Positions 19,283 to 31,012 of a DNA stretch of 64,000 bases are shown piece by piece (the first letter of the stretch is position 1; each line of letters starts with the position of its first letter). The DNA is from Oscillospiraceae bacterium (GTDB lineage Bacteria > Bacillota > Clostridia > Oscillospirales > QAMX01). Under the pieces are notes generated by a model. That model saw only the letters and a list, made by a program, of their open reading frames with translations, was not told the DNA's origin and did not search any database. The DNA is taken from contig SVLW01000001.1 of assembly GCA_015067705.1 (NCBI GenBank), positions 72,653 to 136,652 on the forward strand, in the 5' to 3' direction. The translations under genes and the position numbers were made by a program.

Positions 19283-19849
19283 TTATTCTTCGATTTCGTC
19301 CTCTTCAAAAGCACCGTACTGATTCAGCAGGACGCAGATCATGCCGTCGTACATTTCCTCCGCGTGGGCGCGGAAGTTTTTCTCGAAAAGCTGTGCCTGG
19401 GCTTCGTTGGGCACCATGATCTCAAAGGAGAAAACCGGGGTTTTATCATCCATCAGGGCCAGACGCACCGCCATAGTGCCGTCCTCCCGGGTGAAATGAC
19501 CGGCGGAAATCACGGAGCGGCGGCGGATGCGGGCAAACACCCGGGCGGCAGAGCGCCCCGCCTCCAATCGTACCGAAGAGGGAATGCGGCGGGAGAATGC
19601 CTCCGCCGCCTGATGACCGGTTTCTGTGAGAAGATAGCGTTTTTCGCCCGCCTCCTCCGTCACCTGAATATGTCCCAACCGGATCAGCTCTGCCATGGCG
19701 TCGGAAAACTCAAAGTATCCGAAGCCGCCGTCGCAGATGGCCATGTCGGCCAGATCCTCATAGCGGATGGACGATTTTAAGAAGGTCATCACATATAAAA
19801 TCAGGTATTCGATCTCATTTTTTTCGCGGATCAGGCCGATTCGTTTCAT
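19283..19849 (-). CDS. DUF4364-family protein
   Basis: MKRIGLIREKNEIEYLILYVMTFLKSSIRYEDLADMAICDGGFGYFEFSDAMAELIRLGHI. Confidence 0.8.
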   Translation of the reverse strand: MKRIGLIREKNEIEYLILYVMTFLKSSIRYEDLADMAICDGGFGYFEFSDAMAELIRLGHIQVTEEAGEKRYLLTETGHQAAEAFSRRIPSSVRLEAGRSAARVFARIRRRSVISAGHFTREDGTMAVRLALMDDKTPVFSFEIMVPNEAQAQLFEKNFRAHAEEMYDGMICVLLNQYGAFEEDEIEE

Positions 19850-19866
19850 GCAGGCTGTCCTCCGCG

Positions 19867-20610
19867 TCAGTCATTCAGGCTCTGCAGGATTTCCTCCAGG
19901 CGCGCGATATTGCGGCGCATCTCCTGATAGAGGGAATTGGACTCCACGATGCCGGCCTCGGCGCTCTGGCGGGCGCGCTCAATGCGGCGGCGATAGTCCG
20001 CCACTTCGCCCTGAGGCGCGGTCTTCTGGTTCCGCACGCGGTTCATCAGATCGGCGCTGCCCACGGTGCTGCGGCGGCGGGAGGGATCCACGTCGCGGGA
20101 GGGCTGTGCCTTTTCTGCGGCATCCAGTGCGGCCTTCAATGCCGCAATCTCCTGATCCCGCAGGGCAAGCGTTTCCTCCGCCCGGGCAAGAGCCGCGGGA
20201 TCGGCCGCCGGCACGGCGGCCTGTTCCGCCAGTTTTTCCTGCAGTTCCGCCACCTGGGCGGAAAGGGTTTCATTCGCGGCAGACAGCTCCGCATTGGCGG
20301 ATTTCAGGGTGGTGAGTTCCATTTCCCGCTCGTCCCAGGAATTGCGCATCACAAACACTTCGTTATTCAGTTCCGCGGTCTGGGTGCGCAGATGAGAAAG
20401 CTCCTGCGTCATCTGGGTACGCTCTTCCTCCAGACTGCGGATATGGGCGCTGTAGCGCTCGGCATCGCGGCGGCGGTCGCGGGCCATGCGCTCTATATAA
20501 TTGGTCACATCCTGTCGATGGAAGCCGCGGACCGCGCTGCGGAACAGCTTGCCCACTTCGCCATCGGAGGGCGCCACGTTATTCTCTGCCTGATACTGGG
20601 TATTCTCCAT
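19867..20610 (-). CDS. DivIVA-like coiled-coil protein
   Basis: N-terminal KLFRSAVRGFHRQDVTNYIERM then long coiled coil. Confidence 0.75.
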   Translation of the reverse strand: MENTQYQAENNVAPSDGEVGKLFRSAVRGFHRQDVTNYIERMARDRRRDAERYSAHIRSLEEERTQMTQELSHLRTQTAELNNEVFVMRNSWDEREMELTTLKSANAELSAANETLSAQVAELQEKLAEQAAVPAADPAALARAEETLALRDQEIAALKAALDAAEKAQPSRDVDPSRRRSTVGSADLMNRVRNQKTAPQGEVADYRRRIERARQSAEAGIVESNSLYQEMRRNIARLEEILQSLND

Positions 20611-20736
20611 AAGTCAATCACCTTTCTCTTGCGGGCATTGCCCGCCTATCGGGTCATATAGAAATATTATATCGTTTTTTTGCGGGTAAGTAAAGGGGAT
20701 TTGGCAGATCGTGGCGAAATATCGAATCATTTCTGC

Positions 20737-22017
<1,281 letters not shown>

Positions 22018-22029
22018 AGGAAACCTCCG

Positions 22030-22130
22030 ATGTTTACCATAACAAGATTTACAATATTTATGTTAACAAGATTATTCTAAACAATTCTATAGGTTACAAT
22101 TTCTTTGTTTACAATAATCTTGTTACCGTA
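22030..22130. promoter_or_regulatory. AT-rich region upstream of folC with three copies of TAACAAGATT (two direct, one inverted)
   Basis: TAACAAGATT at 22040-22049 and 22064-22073; AATCTTGTTA at 22116-22125, extending to a shared TAACAAGATTATTnTAAAC in two copies. Confidence 0.5.
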
Positions 22131-22146
22131 ACACTGATAAGAAACG

Positions 22147-22175
22147 CTATGGGCGCACGAAATGTGCGCCCATAG
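22147..22175 (-). terminator. Terminator of valS
   Basis: CTATGGGCGCAC-gaaat-GTGCGCCCATAG. Confidence 0.8.
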
Positions 22176-22190
22176 ACGGTCATACGGATT

Positions 22191-24821
22191 TTACTTGCCC
22201 AGTGCCTTGATGCTCTCGTCGATATTGACGATGAGCTCACGGAGACGCTCGGCCTTGCGGCGCTCCTGCTCCACGATATTGGCGGGAGCCTTGGAGGTGA
22301 AGCCCACGTTATTCAGCTTGCCCTCGGTGCGCTGGAGGTCTGCCTCGGCATTCTTGCGTTCCTTGGCAAGACGTGCCAGCTCGGCCTCGATGTCCACCAG
22401 CTCGCGGAGCGGCAGATACATGGTGGCGGCATCGGTGACGATGATGACCTCGCCGTCGGTGTTTTCGGGGGCCTTATCCACGATCTCCAGTTCGGAGGCG
22501 GAGGCCAGACGCATGATATAAGCGCGGCCTGCCTCGAAGATCGCGGGCTGGGAGGTGGCGATGGTGAGGCGTGCGCGGCGGGACGGGGCAACGCCCATCT
22601 CGGCGCGGCGGTTACGGATGGCGCGGATGGCGGCCATCACGGTCTCCATGGCGGCCTCATCCTCGGCGAAGTTCAGATCCTCACGATACTCCGGCCATGC
22701 GGAAATCATGATGCTCTCGCCTTCGTGGGGCAGAGCCTGCCAAACTTCCTCAGTGATGAAGGGCATGAAGGGATGCAGCAGCTTCAGGGTGTTGGACAGG
22801 ACATAAGCCAGCACACGCTGTGCGCCCTCACGGGCAGCGGCATCTTCCTTATTATTGAGACGGGTCTTGGTCAGCTCAATATACCAGTCGCAGAAGCTGT
22901 CCCAGATGAAGTCATAGAGGTTACCGGCGGCAACGCCCAGCTCATAGGCATCGATGTTACCGGTGACTTCACGGACGAGGGTGTTGAACTTACTGAGAAT
23001 CCAGCGATCCTCCAGCTCCAGCTTTTCAGGCAGCTCCAGATCGTCGATCTCCAGATTCATCAGCACGAAACGGGCTGCATTCCAAATCTTGTTGGCAAAG
23101 TTGCGGTTGGCCTCCACGCGCTCGATATAGAAGCGCATATCGTTGCCGGGGCTGTTGCCGGTGATCAGGGAGAAGCGCAGGGCGTCTGCGCCGTACTGGT
23201 CGATGATCTCCAGGGGATCCACGCCGTTGCCCAGGGACTTGGACATCTTACGGCCCTGGCTGTCACGGACGAGGCCGTGGATCAGGACGGTATCAAAGGG
23301 ACGCTCCTTCATCTGCTCCATACCGGAGAAGATCATACGAGAGACCCAGAAGGTGATGATGTCATAACCGGTGACCAGCACACTGGTGGGATAGAAGTAA
23401 TCAAGCTCGGCGGTCTTTTCCGGCCAGCCCAGCGTGGAGAAGGGCCACAGGGCGGAGGAGAACCAGGTGTCCAGCACGTCCTCATCCTGATGGATATGCT
23501 GAGAGCCGCACTTCGGGCAGGTGTCGATATCGGTGCGGGACACGGTCATCTCGCCGCAGTCGTCGCAGTACCAGGCGGGGATCCGATGGCCCCACCACAG
23601 CTGACGGGAAATGCACCAGTCATGGAGATTTTCCATCCAGCGGATATAGTTCTTGGAAAAACGATCCGGCACGAACTTCAGCTCGCCGGATTCCACCACG
23701 TCAATGGCCGGGCCGGTCAGCGGGCCCATCTTCACAAACCACTGTGCGGAGGTGATGGGTTCCACGGTGGTGCCGCAGCGATAGCACTGGCCCACGTTGT
23801 GGACATGATCCTCGATCTTCACGAGATAGCCCTGCTCCTCGAGATCGGCCACGATGGCCTTGCGGGCCTCATAACGGTCCATGCCGTTATACTTGCCGCC
23901 GTTGATGATCTTGGCGTCGCCGTCCATGATGAGGATCTCCTCGAGATCATGGCGCTTGCCCACTTCAAAGTCGTTGGGGTCGTGGCAGGGCGTGATCTTC
24001 ACGCAGCCGGTACCGAAGTCCTTCTCGACGTACTCATCGGCGATGACAGGGATCTCACGGCCCACCAGCGGCAGGATCAGCTTTTTGCCCACCAGATGGG
24101 TATAGCGCTCGTCCTCGGGATTGACGGCCACGGCGCTGTCGCCCAGCATAGTCTCGGGACGAGTGGTGGCGATGATGACATATTCGCCTTCGCTGTCCTT
24201 CACGGGATAGCGGATGTGCCAGAAATGGCCGGGCTGTTCGGTATATTCGACTTCTGCATCAGAAAGAGCCGTGGTGCAGTTGGGGCACCAGTTGATGATG
24301 CGGCTGCCCTTATAAATCAGGCCCTTTTCGTAGAGGTTCACGAACACCTCACGGACGGCGCGGGACAGGCCCTCGTCCATGGTGAAGCGCTCACGGCGCC
24401 AGTCGCAGGAGGAACCCAAGGTCTTCAGCTGCTGGATAATGCGGTTGCCGTAAAGGGTCTTCCACTCCCAGACTTTCTCTAAGAACTTCTCACGGCCCAG
24501 GTCATAACGGGTCAGGCCGGATTTCCGTAGTTCCTCTTCCACCTTAATCTGGGTGGCGATACCGGCGTGGTCGGTGCCGGGCATCCACAGAGTGGCATAG
24601 CCCTGCATCCGCTTGGTGCGGATCAGGATATCCTGCAGGGTCTCGTCAAAAGCATGGCCCATGTGGAGCTGACCGGTGACATTGGGGGGCGGGATCACGA
24701 TGGTAAAGGGTTTCTTGTTGGGATCGATCTCGGCATTGAAATAGCCCTTGGATTCCCAGGTCTCATAGAGACGTTTTTCGGTCTGTTTCGGGTCATAGAC
24801 CTTGGGCAGTTCTCTCTTCAT
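22191..24821 (-). CDS. valS: Valyl-tRNA synthetase
   Basis: [23 protein letters not shown]...[27 protein letters not shown]. Confidence 0.97.
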   Translation of the reverse strand: MKRELPKVYDPKQTEKRLYETWESKGYFNAEIDPNKKPFTIVIPPPNVTGQLHMGHAFDETLQDILIRTKRMQGYATLWMPGTDHAGIATQIKVEEELRKSGLTRYDLGREKFLEKVWEWKTLYGNRIIQQLKTLGSSCDWRRERFTMDEGLSRAVREVFVNLYEKGLIYKGSRIINWCPNCTTALSDAEVEYTEQPGHFWHIRYPVKDSEGEYVIIATTRPETMLGDSAVAVNPEDERYTHLVGKKLILPLVGREIPVIADEYVEKDFGTGCVKITPCHDPNDFEVGKRHDLEEILIMDGDAKIINGGKYNGMDRYEARKAIVADLEEQGYLVKIEDHVHNVGQCYRCGTTVEPITSAQWFVKMGPLTGPAIDVVESGELKFVPDRFSKNYIRWMENLHDWCISRQLWWGHRIPAWYCDDCGEMTVSRTDIDTCPKCGSQHIHQDEDVLDTWFSSALWPFSTLGWPEKTAELDYFYPTSVLVTGYDIITFWVSRMIFSGMEQMKERPFDTVLIHGLVRDSQGRKMSKSLGNGVDPLEIIDQYGADALRFSLITGNSPGNDMRFYIERVEANRNFANKIWNAARFVLMNLEIDDLELPEKLELEDRWILSKFNTLVREVTGNIDAYELGVAAGNLYDFIWDSFCDWYIELTKTRLNNKEDAAAREGAQRVLAYVLSNTLKLLHPFMPFITEEVWQALPHEGESIMISAWPEYREDLNFAEDEAAMETVMAAIRAIRNRRAEMGVAPSRRARLTIATSQPAIFEAGRAYIMRLASASELEIVDKAPENTDGEVIIVTDAATMYLPLRELVDIEAELARLAKERKNAEADLQRTEGKLNNVGFTSKAPANIVEQERRKAERLRELIVNIDESIKALGK

Positions 24822-24836
24822 AGTGTCTTTTCTCCT

Positions 24837-25388
24837 TTATATCCTGTTGAGTCTCATCATACGAATTTCGTCATGGAAGGTACCGTCCGTAAAGCGAATG
24901 GCATCGGGCAGTGTGGCAACGACGCGGAAGCCCATCTTTTCATAAAGTGCTCTGGCGCGGACATTTTCCGCCACCACGTCCAGTTCGGTCTGGCGCACGC
25001 CCCGGCGCTCCGCTTCTGCCAGAAGCTCTCCAAGCAGCGCGGTGCCGATCCCGAGTCCCCAGAATTTCTTTTTCAGCGCGATGGCGATACTGGAGCGGTG
25101 GGCGACTTTCCATTTGCCCTGGAAATTGATCTGGCAGTTTCCGGCGATCTCTCCCTCCACCTCCGCCACCAGGCAAAGATCCTGCGGCGACTGTACCAGC
25201 CGCTCAATGTAGGAAATCTCCTGCTCCATGGTGGGGAAAGGCTCCAACGACGTCCAGAGAATGTACTCGCTTTCTCCTGCGATCGTCTTCAGATAGTCGA
25301 TCAGCGCCCCGGCGTCCTCTGCCCGCGGCGCGCGCAGGATGCAGGTTCTGCCATCCCGCAGAAGGACTTCTTTTGCTGTAAAGTTCAT
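24837..25388 (-). CDS. GNAT-family N-acetyltransferase
   Basis: MNFTAKEVLLRDGRTCILRAPRAEDAGALIDYL...SIAIALKKKFWGLGIGTALLGELLAEAERRGV. Confidence 0.88.
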   Translation of the reverse strand: MNFTAKEVLLRDGRTCILRAPRAEDAGALIDYLKTIAGESEYILWTSLEPFPTMEQEISYIERLVQSPQDLCLVAEVEGEIAGNCQINFQGKWKVAHRSSIAIALKKKFWGLGIGTALLGELLAEAERRGVRQTELDVVAENVRARALYEKMGFRVVATLPDAIRFTDGTFHDEIRMMRLNRI

Positions 25389-25426
25389 CGTGTCAGTCTC
25401 CTTTCATTGCCGGGCAGGCAAATGAG

Positions 25427-25710
25427 AAACAAAAAACCTTCGCCCCGATCACAGGGCGAAGGCATTCTTCGCGGTACCACCTGATTTGAACGCAGATTGC
25501 GTCCCACTCAAACGAAGCACTATCATGCTTCTGCCCCGATAACGGTGGGCATCCGGCAGAGTCTACTGACCAAATGGCGTTCGGTCTGCGGCTCCAAGGC
25601 TACCTTCACGCTTCCCCTCACGAGGTCTTACACCAAACGACCCCTCTCTCGGCTTCCGGAAAACGCTACTCCTCCTCATCAACGCCTGCACGATTTGAAC
25701 TTTTCTTTAT
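25427..25710 (-). promoter_or_regulatory. T-box leader (predicted valine-responsive)
   Basis: Minus strand has GATGAGGAGGAGTAGCG (Stem I start), antiterminator motif AGGTGGTACCGCG (25470-25482), and terminator CCTTCGCCC..GGGGCGAAGGTTTTTT. Confidence 0.92.
25431..25463 (-). terminator. T-box terminator hairpin
   Basis: GCCTTCGCCCTGTGATCGGGGCGAAGGTTTTTT on minus strand. Confidence 0.9.
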
Positions 25711-25848
25711 TATATGCGACGGCATTCTTCTTGTCAAGTATCAATTTCCACCAGAATGCATCCATTATCCCGCGCATTCTTGCGCTTTTCATAAAAGCAT
25801 ATTATAATAAGAACCAGATTCCCATTCTTTCAAATGCGAGGAACCATC

Positions 25849-26976
25849 ATGGCAAAAGTCAGTATTACCCCCTGTGCAGTCTATGAACCCGAAGAAGTGC
25901 GTCGGGCGCTGATCGCGGCGCTCTCACCTCTTGGCGGGCTTTCTTTTATCAAACCCGGGATGCGCATCGGCATCAAAATGAATCTCATCACCCTGAAGCA
26001 ATACCAGTCCGCCGCCACCACTCACCCCGTTGTGCTTGCGGAGCTTTCCCGGTTGATCCGGGAGCAGGGCGCCACGCCGGTGATCGGCGACAGTCCCGGC
26101 GGCCCCTTTACGGGAGCCTTCCTGCGTTCCTGCTATGGCCCCACCGGTCTGAAACTGGCGGAGGAGGCGGGTGCAGAGCTGAACCTCAATACAGAGGTGA
26201 GCGAGGCGGCATTCCCGGAGGGAAAGGTGCTGAAGCGCGTTACGCACACGGCGTGGCTGGATGACTGCGACGCAGTGATCACCTGTGCCAAGCTGAAAAC
26301 CCACGGAATGCTGGGCATGACGGGCGCCACGAAGAACCAGTTCGGTATCATCCCGGGACTTATGAAGCCGGAATACCACTCCCTTTACCCGGAAGTGCAG
26401 GATTTCTGCGATATGCTCATCGACCTGAACGAATACCTGAAGCCCCGTCTCGCCATCATTGACGGCGTCATTTGCATGGAGGGCAACGGCCCCACCGCAG
26501 GTACGCCCCGGGAGATCGGCTGTCTCATTGCCTCGGACTCCGTCTATCATGCGGATGTGGCCATGGCGCACATCATGGGGCTCTCCCCCGCCTCCATGCC
26601 GCTGATCCATGCGGCGTATCTGCGGGGCCTTGCACCGGAGCGCGTGGAGGAACTGGAGATTGTGGGAGACCCGGAAAAATACCGCATGACAGATTTCCGG
26701 AATATCGAGATCCACGGCGTGCAGTTCGGCGGCCGTCGGGACAGCGTACTGCAGCAGCTGGTAAATCAGGTACTGGCCCGGCATCCGCAGGTGGACGCGA
26801 AAAAGTGTGTCAACTGCGGCATCTGTGCCCGCACCTGCCCTAAGGACGCCATTACCATCCGTCGCAAACCGAAATTCAACCTGCAGGCCTGCATTCGCTG
26901 CTTCTGCTGTCAGGAGATGTGCCCCAAGGAGGCGATTTCCGTCAAAACAACCTGGGTGTCAAAACTGCTGAAATAA
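25849..26976 (+). CDS. DUF362 domain / 2x[4Fe-4S] ferredoxin protein
   Basis: MAKVSITPCAVYEPEEVRRAL...CVNCGICARTCPKDAI...CIRCFCCQEMCPKEAI. Confidence 0.88.
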   Translation: MAKVSITPCAVYEPEEVRRALIAALSPLGGLSFIKPGMRIGIKMNLITLKQYQSAATTHPVVLAELSRLIREQGATPVIGDSPGGPFTGAFLRSCYGPTGLKLAEEAGAELNLNTEVSEAAFPEGKVLKRVTHTAWLDDCDAVITCAKLKTHGMLGMTGATKNQFGIIPGLMKPEYHSLYPEVQDFCDMLIDLNEYLKPRLAIIDGVICMEGNGPTAGTPREIGCLIASDSVYHADVAMAHIMGLSPASMPLIHAAYLRGLAPERVEELEIVGDPEKYRMTDFRNIEIHGVQFGGRRDSVLQQLVNQVLARHPQVDAKKCVNCGICARTCPKDAITIRRKPKFNLQACIRCFCCQEMCPKEAISVKTTWVSKLLK

Positions 26977-26983
26977 GACGCAA

Positions 26984-27017
26984 AAAGCCCCTGAAGCATA
27001 TGCTTCAGGAGCTTTTT
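26984..27017. terminator. Intrinsic terminator (convergent)
   Basis: AAAGCCCCTGAAGCATATGCTTCAGGAGCTTTTTTT. Confidence 0.8.
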
Positions 27018-27032
27018 TTAGTAGATTATGAC

Positions 27033-28775
27033 TTAATAAATCTTTCTCTCCACATAAGTGGTGTGCAGCAGCTCGTGAGCCTTGTGGCTGCCGGGCTGGC
27101 CGAGGAAGGTGTCATAGATCTCCTTGACAACGGGATTCTCATGGCTCTTACGCAGAGTCATAGCAGCATCCTCGCTATAGAGAGCCTTTGCACGCTCAGC
27201 ACGCACGTCAACAAAGTTACGGACATAGCCGGGAACATCAGGCTGACCACCACCGTTGACACAGCCGCCGGGGCAGCCCATGACCTCGATGAAGTGGTAG
27301 TTCTTCTCGCCGGACTTGACGCTGTCCAGAAGCTTTGCAGCATTGGCCAGGCCGGAGGTAACAGCAACGTTCACTTCCATGCCGCCGATGTTGTAGGTAG
27401 CTTCCTTGATGTCCTTGGTGCCGCGAACCTCGGTGTAATCCACGGAGGGAGCGGTCTCACCGGTGACGACTTCATAAACCGTACGCAGAGCAGCCTCCAT
27501 AACGCCGCCGGTGGCGCCGAAGATGTGGCCTGCACCGGATGCAACGCCGAATGCCGGGTCAAACTCTTCGTCCGGGAGAGCGGTGAACTGCAGACCGGCG
27601 CGCTTGATCATGCTGGCCAGCTCGACAGTGGTGATGGAAACATCGATATCGGCATAACCGGAAGCATTCTGGTTGTCACGGCCGATCTCGAACTTCTTTG
27701 CGGTACAGGGCATGACGGACACAACGAAGATATCCTTAGGATCAATGCCGGCCTTCTCGGCATAGTAGGTCTTCATGAGAGCGCCGTACATCTGCTGCGG
27801 GGACTTGCAGGAGGAGATGTTCGGAATGAACTCCGGATAATAGGTCTCGGCAAAGCGGACCCAACCGGGGGAGCAGGAGGTGATCAGAGGCAGCTGACCG
27901 CCGTTCTTGATGCGCTCCAGAAGCTCGGTGCCTTCTTCCATGATGGTGACGTCAGCAGCGGTGTCCACATCAAAGACCTTGTCAAAGCCCAGGCGGCGGA
28001 GAGCAGCAACCATCTTGCCTTCCACGTTGGTGCCCATGGGCATGCCGAAGCACTCACCCAGCTGTGCACGGACGGAAGGAGCGGGACCGACGACCACATG
28101 CTTGGTCGGGTCAGCCAGAGCGTCCCAAACCTTAGCGGTATCATCCTTGGGAGTCAGAGCGCCAACCGGGCAAACGGTGATGCACTGGCCGCAGTTGATA
28201 CAAGCGGTCTCGTTGAGGCCCATCTCAAAGGCGGAGCCGATATGGGTCTTGAAGCCACGCTCGTTCGCGCCGATGACGCCAACAAACTGGCTCTTTGCGC
28301 AGACAGCCTCGCAGCGACGGCAGAGGATGCACTTGGAATTATCACGGATCAGGTGCGGAGCGGAGGTATCCAGTTCCACCGGGATGTCGCGGCCGTTGCC
28401 GTACTTGTACTGGTCAACGCCATACTCGTTGGCGAGGGTGGCCAGTTCGCAGTTGCCGTTACGCGGGCAGGACAGGCAGTCCATGCGGTGGTTGGAAAGG
28501 ATCAGCTCCAGAGTGGTCTTTCTTGCCTTACGCAGGGCGGGCGTGTTGGTGAACACTTCCATACCGTTGGTGACAGGATAGACACAGGCAGCGGCCAGAG
28601 CGCGGGCGCCCTTGACCTCAACAAGGCACATACGGCAGGCGCCGATGGCGTTGATTTCCTTCATGTAGCAGAGAGTCGGAATGCGAATTCCGAGCTTATG
28701 AGCGGCTTCCAGAATCGTAGAACCAGCAGGAACCTCGACTTCCAGGCCGTTGATTTTCAGCTGAACGGTATCCAT
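27033..28775 (-). CDS. hydA: [FeFe] hydrogenase catalytic subunit (HydA of HydABC type)
   Basis: N-terminal 2Fe-2S and 4Fe-4S domains; L1 TSCSPGW, L2 MPCTAKKFE, L3 EVMGCPGGCVNGGGQ. Confidence 0.94.
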   Translation of the reverse strand: MDTVQLKINGLEVEVPAGSTILEAAHKLGIRIPTLCYMKEINAIGACRMCLVEVKGARALAAACVYPVTNGMEVFTNTPALRKARKTTLELILSNHRMDCLSCPRNGNCELATLANEYGVDQYKYGNGRDIPVELDTSAPHLIRDNSKCILCRRCEAVCAKSQFVGVIGANERGFKTHIGSAFEMGLNETACINCGQCITVCPVGALTPKDDTAKVWDALADPTKHVVVGPAPSVRAQLGECFGMPMGTNVEGKMVAALRRLGFDKVFDVDTAADVTIMEEGTELLERIKNGGQLPLITSCSPGWVRFAETYYPEFIPNISSCKSPQQMYGALMKTYYAEKAGIDPKDIFVVSVMPCTAKKFEIGRDNQNASGYADIDVSITTVELASMIKRAGLQFTALPDEEFDPAFGVASGAGHIFGATGGVMEAALRTVYEVVTGETAPSVDYTEVRGTKDIKEATYNIGGMEVNVAVTSGLANAAKLLDSVKSGEKNYHFIEVMGCPGGCVNGGGQPDVPGYVRNFVDVRAERAKALYSEDAAMTLRKSHENPVVKEIYDTFLGQPGSHKAHELLHTTYVERKIY

Positions 28776-28789
28776 TTGTGTGGGCCTCC

Positions 28790-30595
28790 TTACTTCTTGT
28801 AAATTGCGTCGAACTTACACTTCTCGATACAAGCGCCGCACTTGATGCACTTCAGGGTATCGATGACGTGGGGTTCTCTGACCTTACCGGAAATAGCACC
28901 GGCCGGGCAGACACGGGCGCAGGCGGTGCAGCCGCGGCACTTGTCCGGATCGATGACATACTTCAGCAGGCTCTTACAGACGCCGGCCGGGCAGGTCTTA
29001 TCAACAACGTGAGCAATATACTCATCGCGGAAATACTTCAGAGTGGACAGAACGGGGTTCGGAGCAGTCTGGCCAAGGCCGCACAGGGAGTTGGTCTTGA
29101 CGTGGTTGCACAGATCCTCCAGAGTGTCGATATCCTCAAGAGTACCCTTACCCTCGGTGATCTTCTCCAGCATCTCATAGATACGCTTGGTGCCGATACG
29201 GCAGGGAGCGCACTTACCGCAGGACTCTTCCACGGTGAACTCCAGGAAGAACTTTGCGATGTCGACCATACAGTCGGTCTCGTCCATAACGATCAGACCG
29301 CCGGAACCAACGATGGAGCCGATGGCTGCCATGCTTTCATAGTCCAGGGGAGTGTCGATGAGGGAAGCCGGGATGCAGCCGCCGGAAGGACCGCCGGTCT
29401 GAGCAGCCTTGAACTTCTTGCCGCCGGGGATACCGCCGCCGATCTCTTCGATGACCTGGCGCAGGGGCATACCCATGGGAACCTCAACGAGGCCGGTGTT
29501 GGTGATCTTGCCGCCCAGTGCGAAGACCTTGGTGCCCTTGGACTTTTCAGTACCCATGGAGGCAAACCAGTCAGCGCCGTTTAAGAGGATCTGGGGGATG
29601 TTTGCATAAGTTTCGACGTTATTCAAAAGAGAGGGCTTGCCGAAGAGACCCTTCTCAGCGGGGAACGGAGGACGGGGACGCGGCTCACCGCGGTTGCCCT
29701 CGATGGAGGTCATCAGAGCAGTCTCTTCGCCGCAGACGAATGCGCCGGCGCCGAGACGCAGGTCGATGTCAAACTTAAAGCCGGTGCCGAGGATGTCGTC
29801 GCCCAGGAGGCCGTACTCACGAGCCTGATTGATGGCGATTCTCAGACGCTGAACAGCGATGGGGTACTCAGCACGGACATAGATGTAGCCCTGGGTAGCA
29901 CCGACGGTGTAACCGGCGATGGTCATAGCCTCGAGGACTGCATGGGGGTCGCCTTCCAGGATGGAACGATCCATGAATGCGCCGGGGTCGCCTTCGTCGG
30001 CGTTACAGGCAACATACTTCTGGTCGTCATGATAACCCATGGCGAACTTCCACTTCAGACCGGTGGGGAAGCCTGCGCCGCCGCGGCCGCGGAGGCCGGA
30101 AGCCAGCAGGGTGTCCACGATCTGGGCGGGCTCGGTCTTTTCGGTGAGGATCTTGGCCAGAGCCATATAACCGTCACGGGCGATATACTCGTCGATGACT
30201 TCGGGGTTGATGACACCGCAGTTACGCAGTGCAACACGCTTCTGGGAACGATAGAAGTTGGTGTCGTTCAGAGAAGAAGCAACATGCTCCTCAACGACTT
30301 CCTTGCCGGCGCCGTCATTATAGACCAGACGCTCAACAACACGGCCCTTCAGCAGGTGCTCTTCCACGATTTCGGTAACGTCCTCGTCGGTAACACGGCT
30401 ATAGAAGGTGCCTTCCGGATAAACGATCATAATGGGACCGAGAGCGCAGAGACCGAAACAACCGGTCTGAACAACCTTAATTTCCTCTGCGAGGCCCTTT
30501 GCTTCCAGTTCTTTTTCGAGGTGGGCTCTGATGTTCTGGCTGCCGGAAGAAGTACAGCCGGTACCACCGCAAATCAATACATGCGAACGAATCAT
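28790..30595 (-). CDS. hydB: NuoF-like hydrogenase subunit (HydB)
   Basis: GLRGRGGAGFPTGLKW...CNADEGDPGAFMDRSI...ESCGKCAPCRIGTKR; C-terminal 2x[4Fe-4S]. Confidence 0.94.
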   Translation of the reverse strand: MIRSHVLICGGTGCTSSGSQNIRAHLEKELEAKGLAEEIKVVQTGCFGLCALGPIMIVYPEGTFYSRVTDEDVTEIVEEHLLKGRVVERLVYNDGAGKEVVEEHVASSLNDTNFYRSQKRVALRNCGVINPEVIDEYIARDGYMALAKILTEKTEPAQIVDTLLASGLRGRGGAGFPTGLKWKFAMGYHDDQKYVACNADEGDPGAFMDRSILEGDPHAVLEAMTIAGYTVGATQGYIYVRAEYPIAVQRLRIAINQAREYGLLGDDILGTGFKFDIDLRLGAGAFVCGEETALMTSIEGNRGEPRPRPPFPAEKGLFGKPSLLNNVETYANIPQILLNGADWFASMGTEKSKGTKVFALGGKITNTGLVEVPMGMPLRQVIEEIGGGIPGGKKFKAAQTGGPSGGCIPASLIDTPLDYESMAAIGSIVGSGGLIVMDETDCMVDIAKFFLEFTVEESCGKCAPCRIGTKRIYEMLEKITEGKGTLEDIDTLEDLCNHVKTNSLCGLGQTAPNPVLSTLKYFRDEYIAHVVDKTCPAGVCKSLLKYVIDPDKCRGCTACARVCPAGAISGKVREPHVIDTLKCIKCGACIEKCKFDAIYKK

Positions 30596-30613
30596 GTTGG
30601 TTTTCCCTCCAAA

Positions 30614-30985
30614 TTAGTTCTGAGCAGCGCCGATGGTGTACTCGGTCACGACCTTACCGTTCTTGATGTGCTCTTCAACAACACGGCGGGCCTTGTCGGC
30701 GGTCATCTTGACATAGGTGACCTTTTCCTTGCCTGCTTCGAAGATCTCCACAACGGGCTCATACTGGCAGATGCCGATGCAGCCGGTCTGGGTGACAGTA
30801 GCCTTATCGCCGAGGCCCTGATTGCTGACTTCCTCAACGAAAGCGCTCAGCACAGGACGAGCGCCTGCTGCGATACCGCAGGTTGCCATACCGACAACAA
30901 CACGCATACCGGACATACCCTCGCGCAGGGAGACCTTGTCCTTCATGCTGTCACGGATTGCCTGGAGTTCCGCTAAAGTTTTCAT
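30614..30985 (-). CDS. Thioredoxin-like [2Fe-2S] ferredoxin protein
   Basis: MKTLAELQAIRDSMKDKVSLREG..RVVVGMATCGIAAGA...TQTGCIGICQYEP. Confidence 0.88.
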   Translation of the reverse strand: MKTLAELQAIRDSMKDKVSLREGMSGMRVVVGMATCGIAAGARPVLSAFVEEVSNQGLGDKATVTQTGCIGICQYEPVVEIFEAGKEKVTYVKMTADKARRVVEEHIKNGKVVTEYTIGAAQN

Positions 30986-31012
30986 AGTTTTTTCCTTCCC
31001 TCTTGATTTATA

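Noticed and set aside
22725-24482. 585-aa plus-strand ORF
   Set aside because: Antisense to valS; His/Gly/Asp-rich composition typical of a shadow ORF
26919-28802. 627-aa plus-strand ORF
   Set aside because: Fully antisense to hydA, whose protein matches a known family; long antisense ORFs are expected from codon bias in GC-rich DNA
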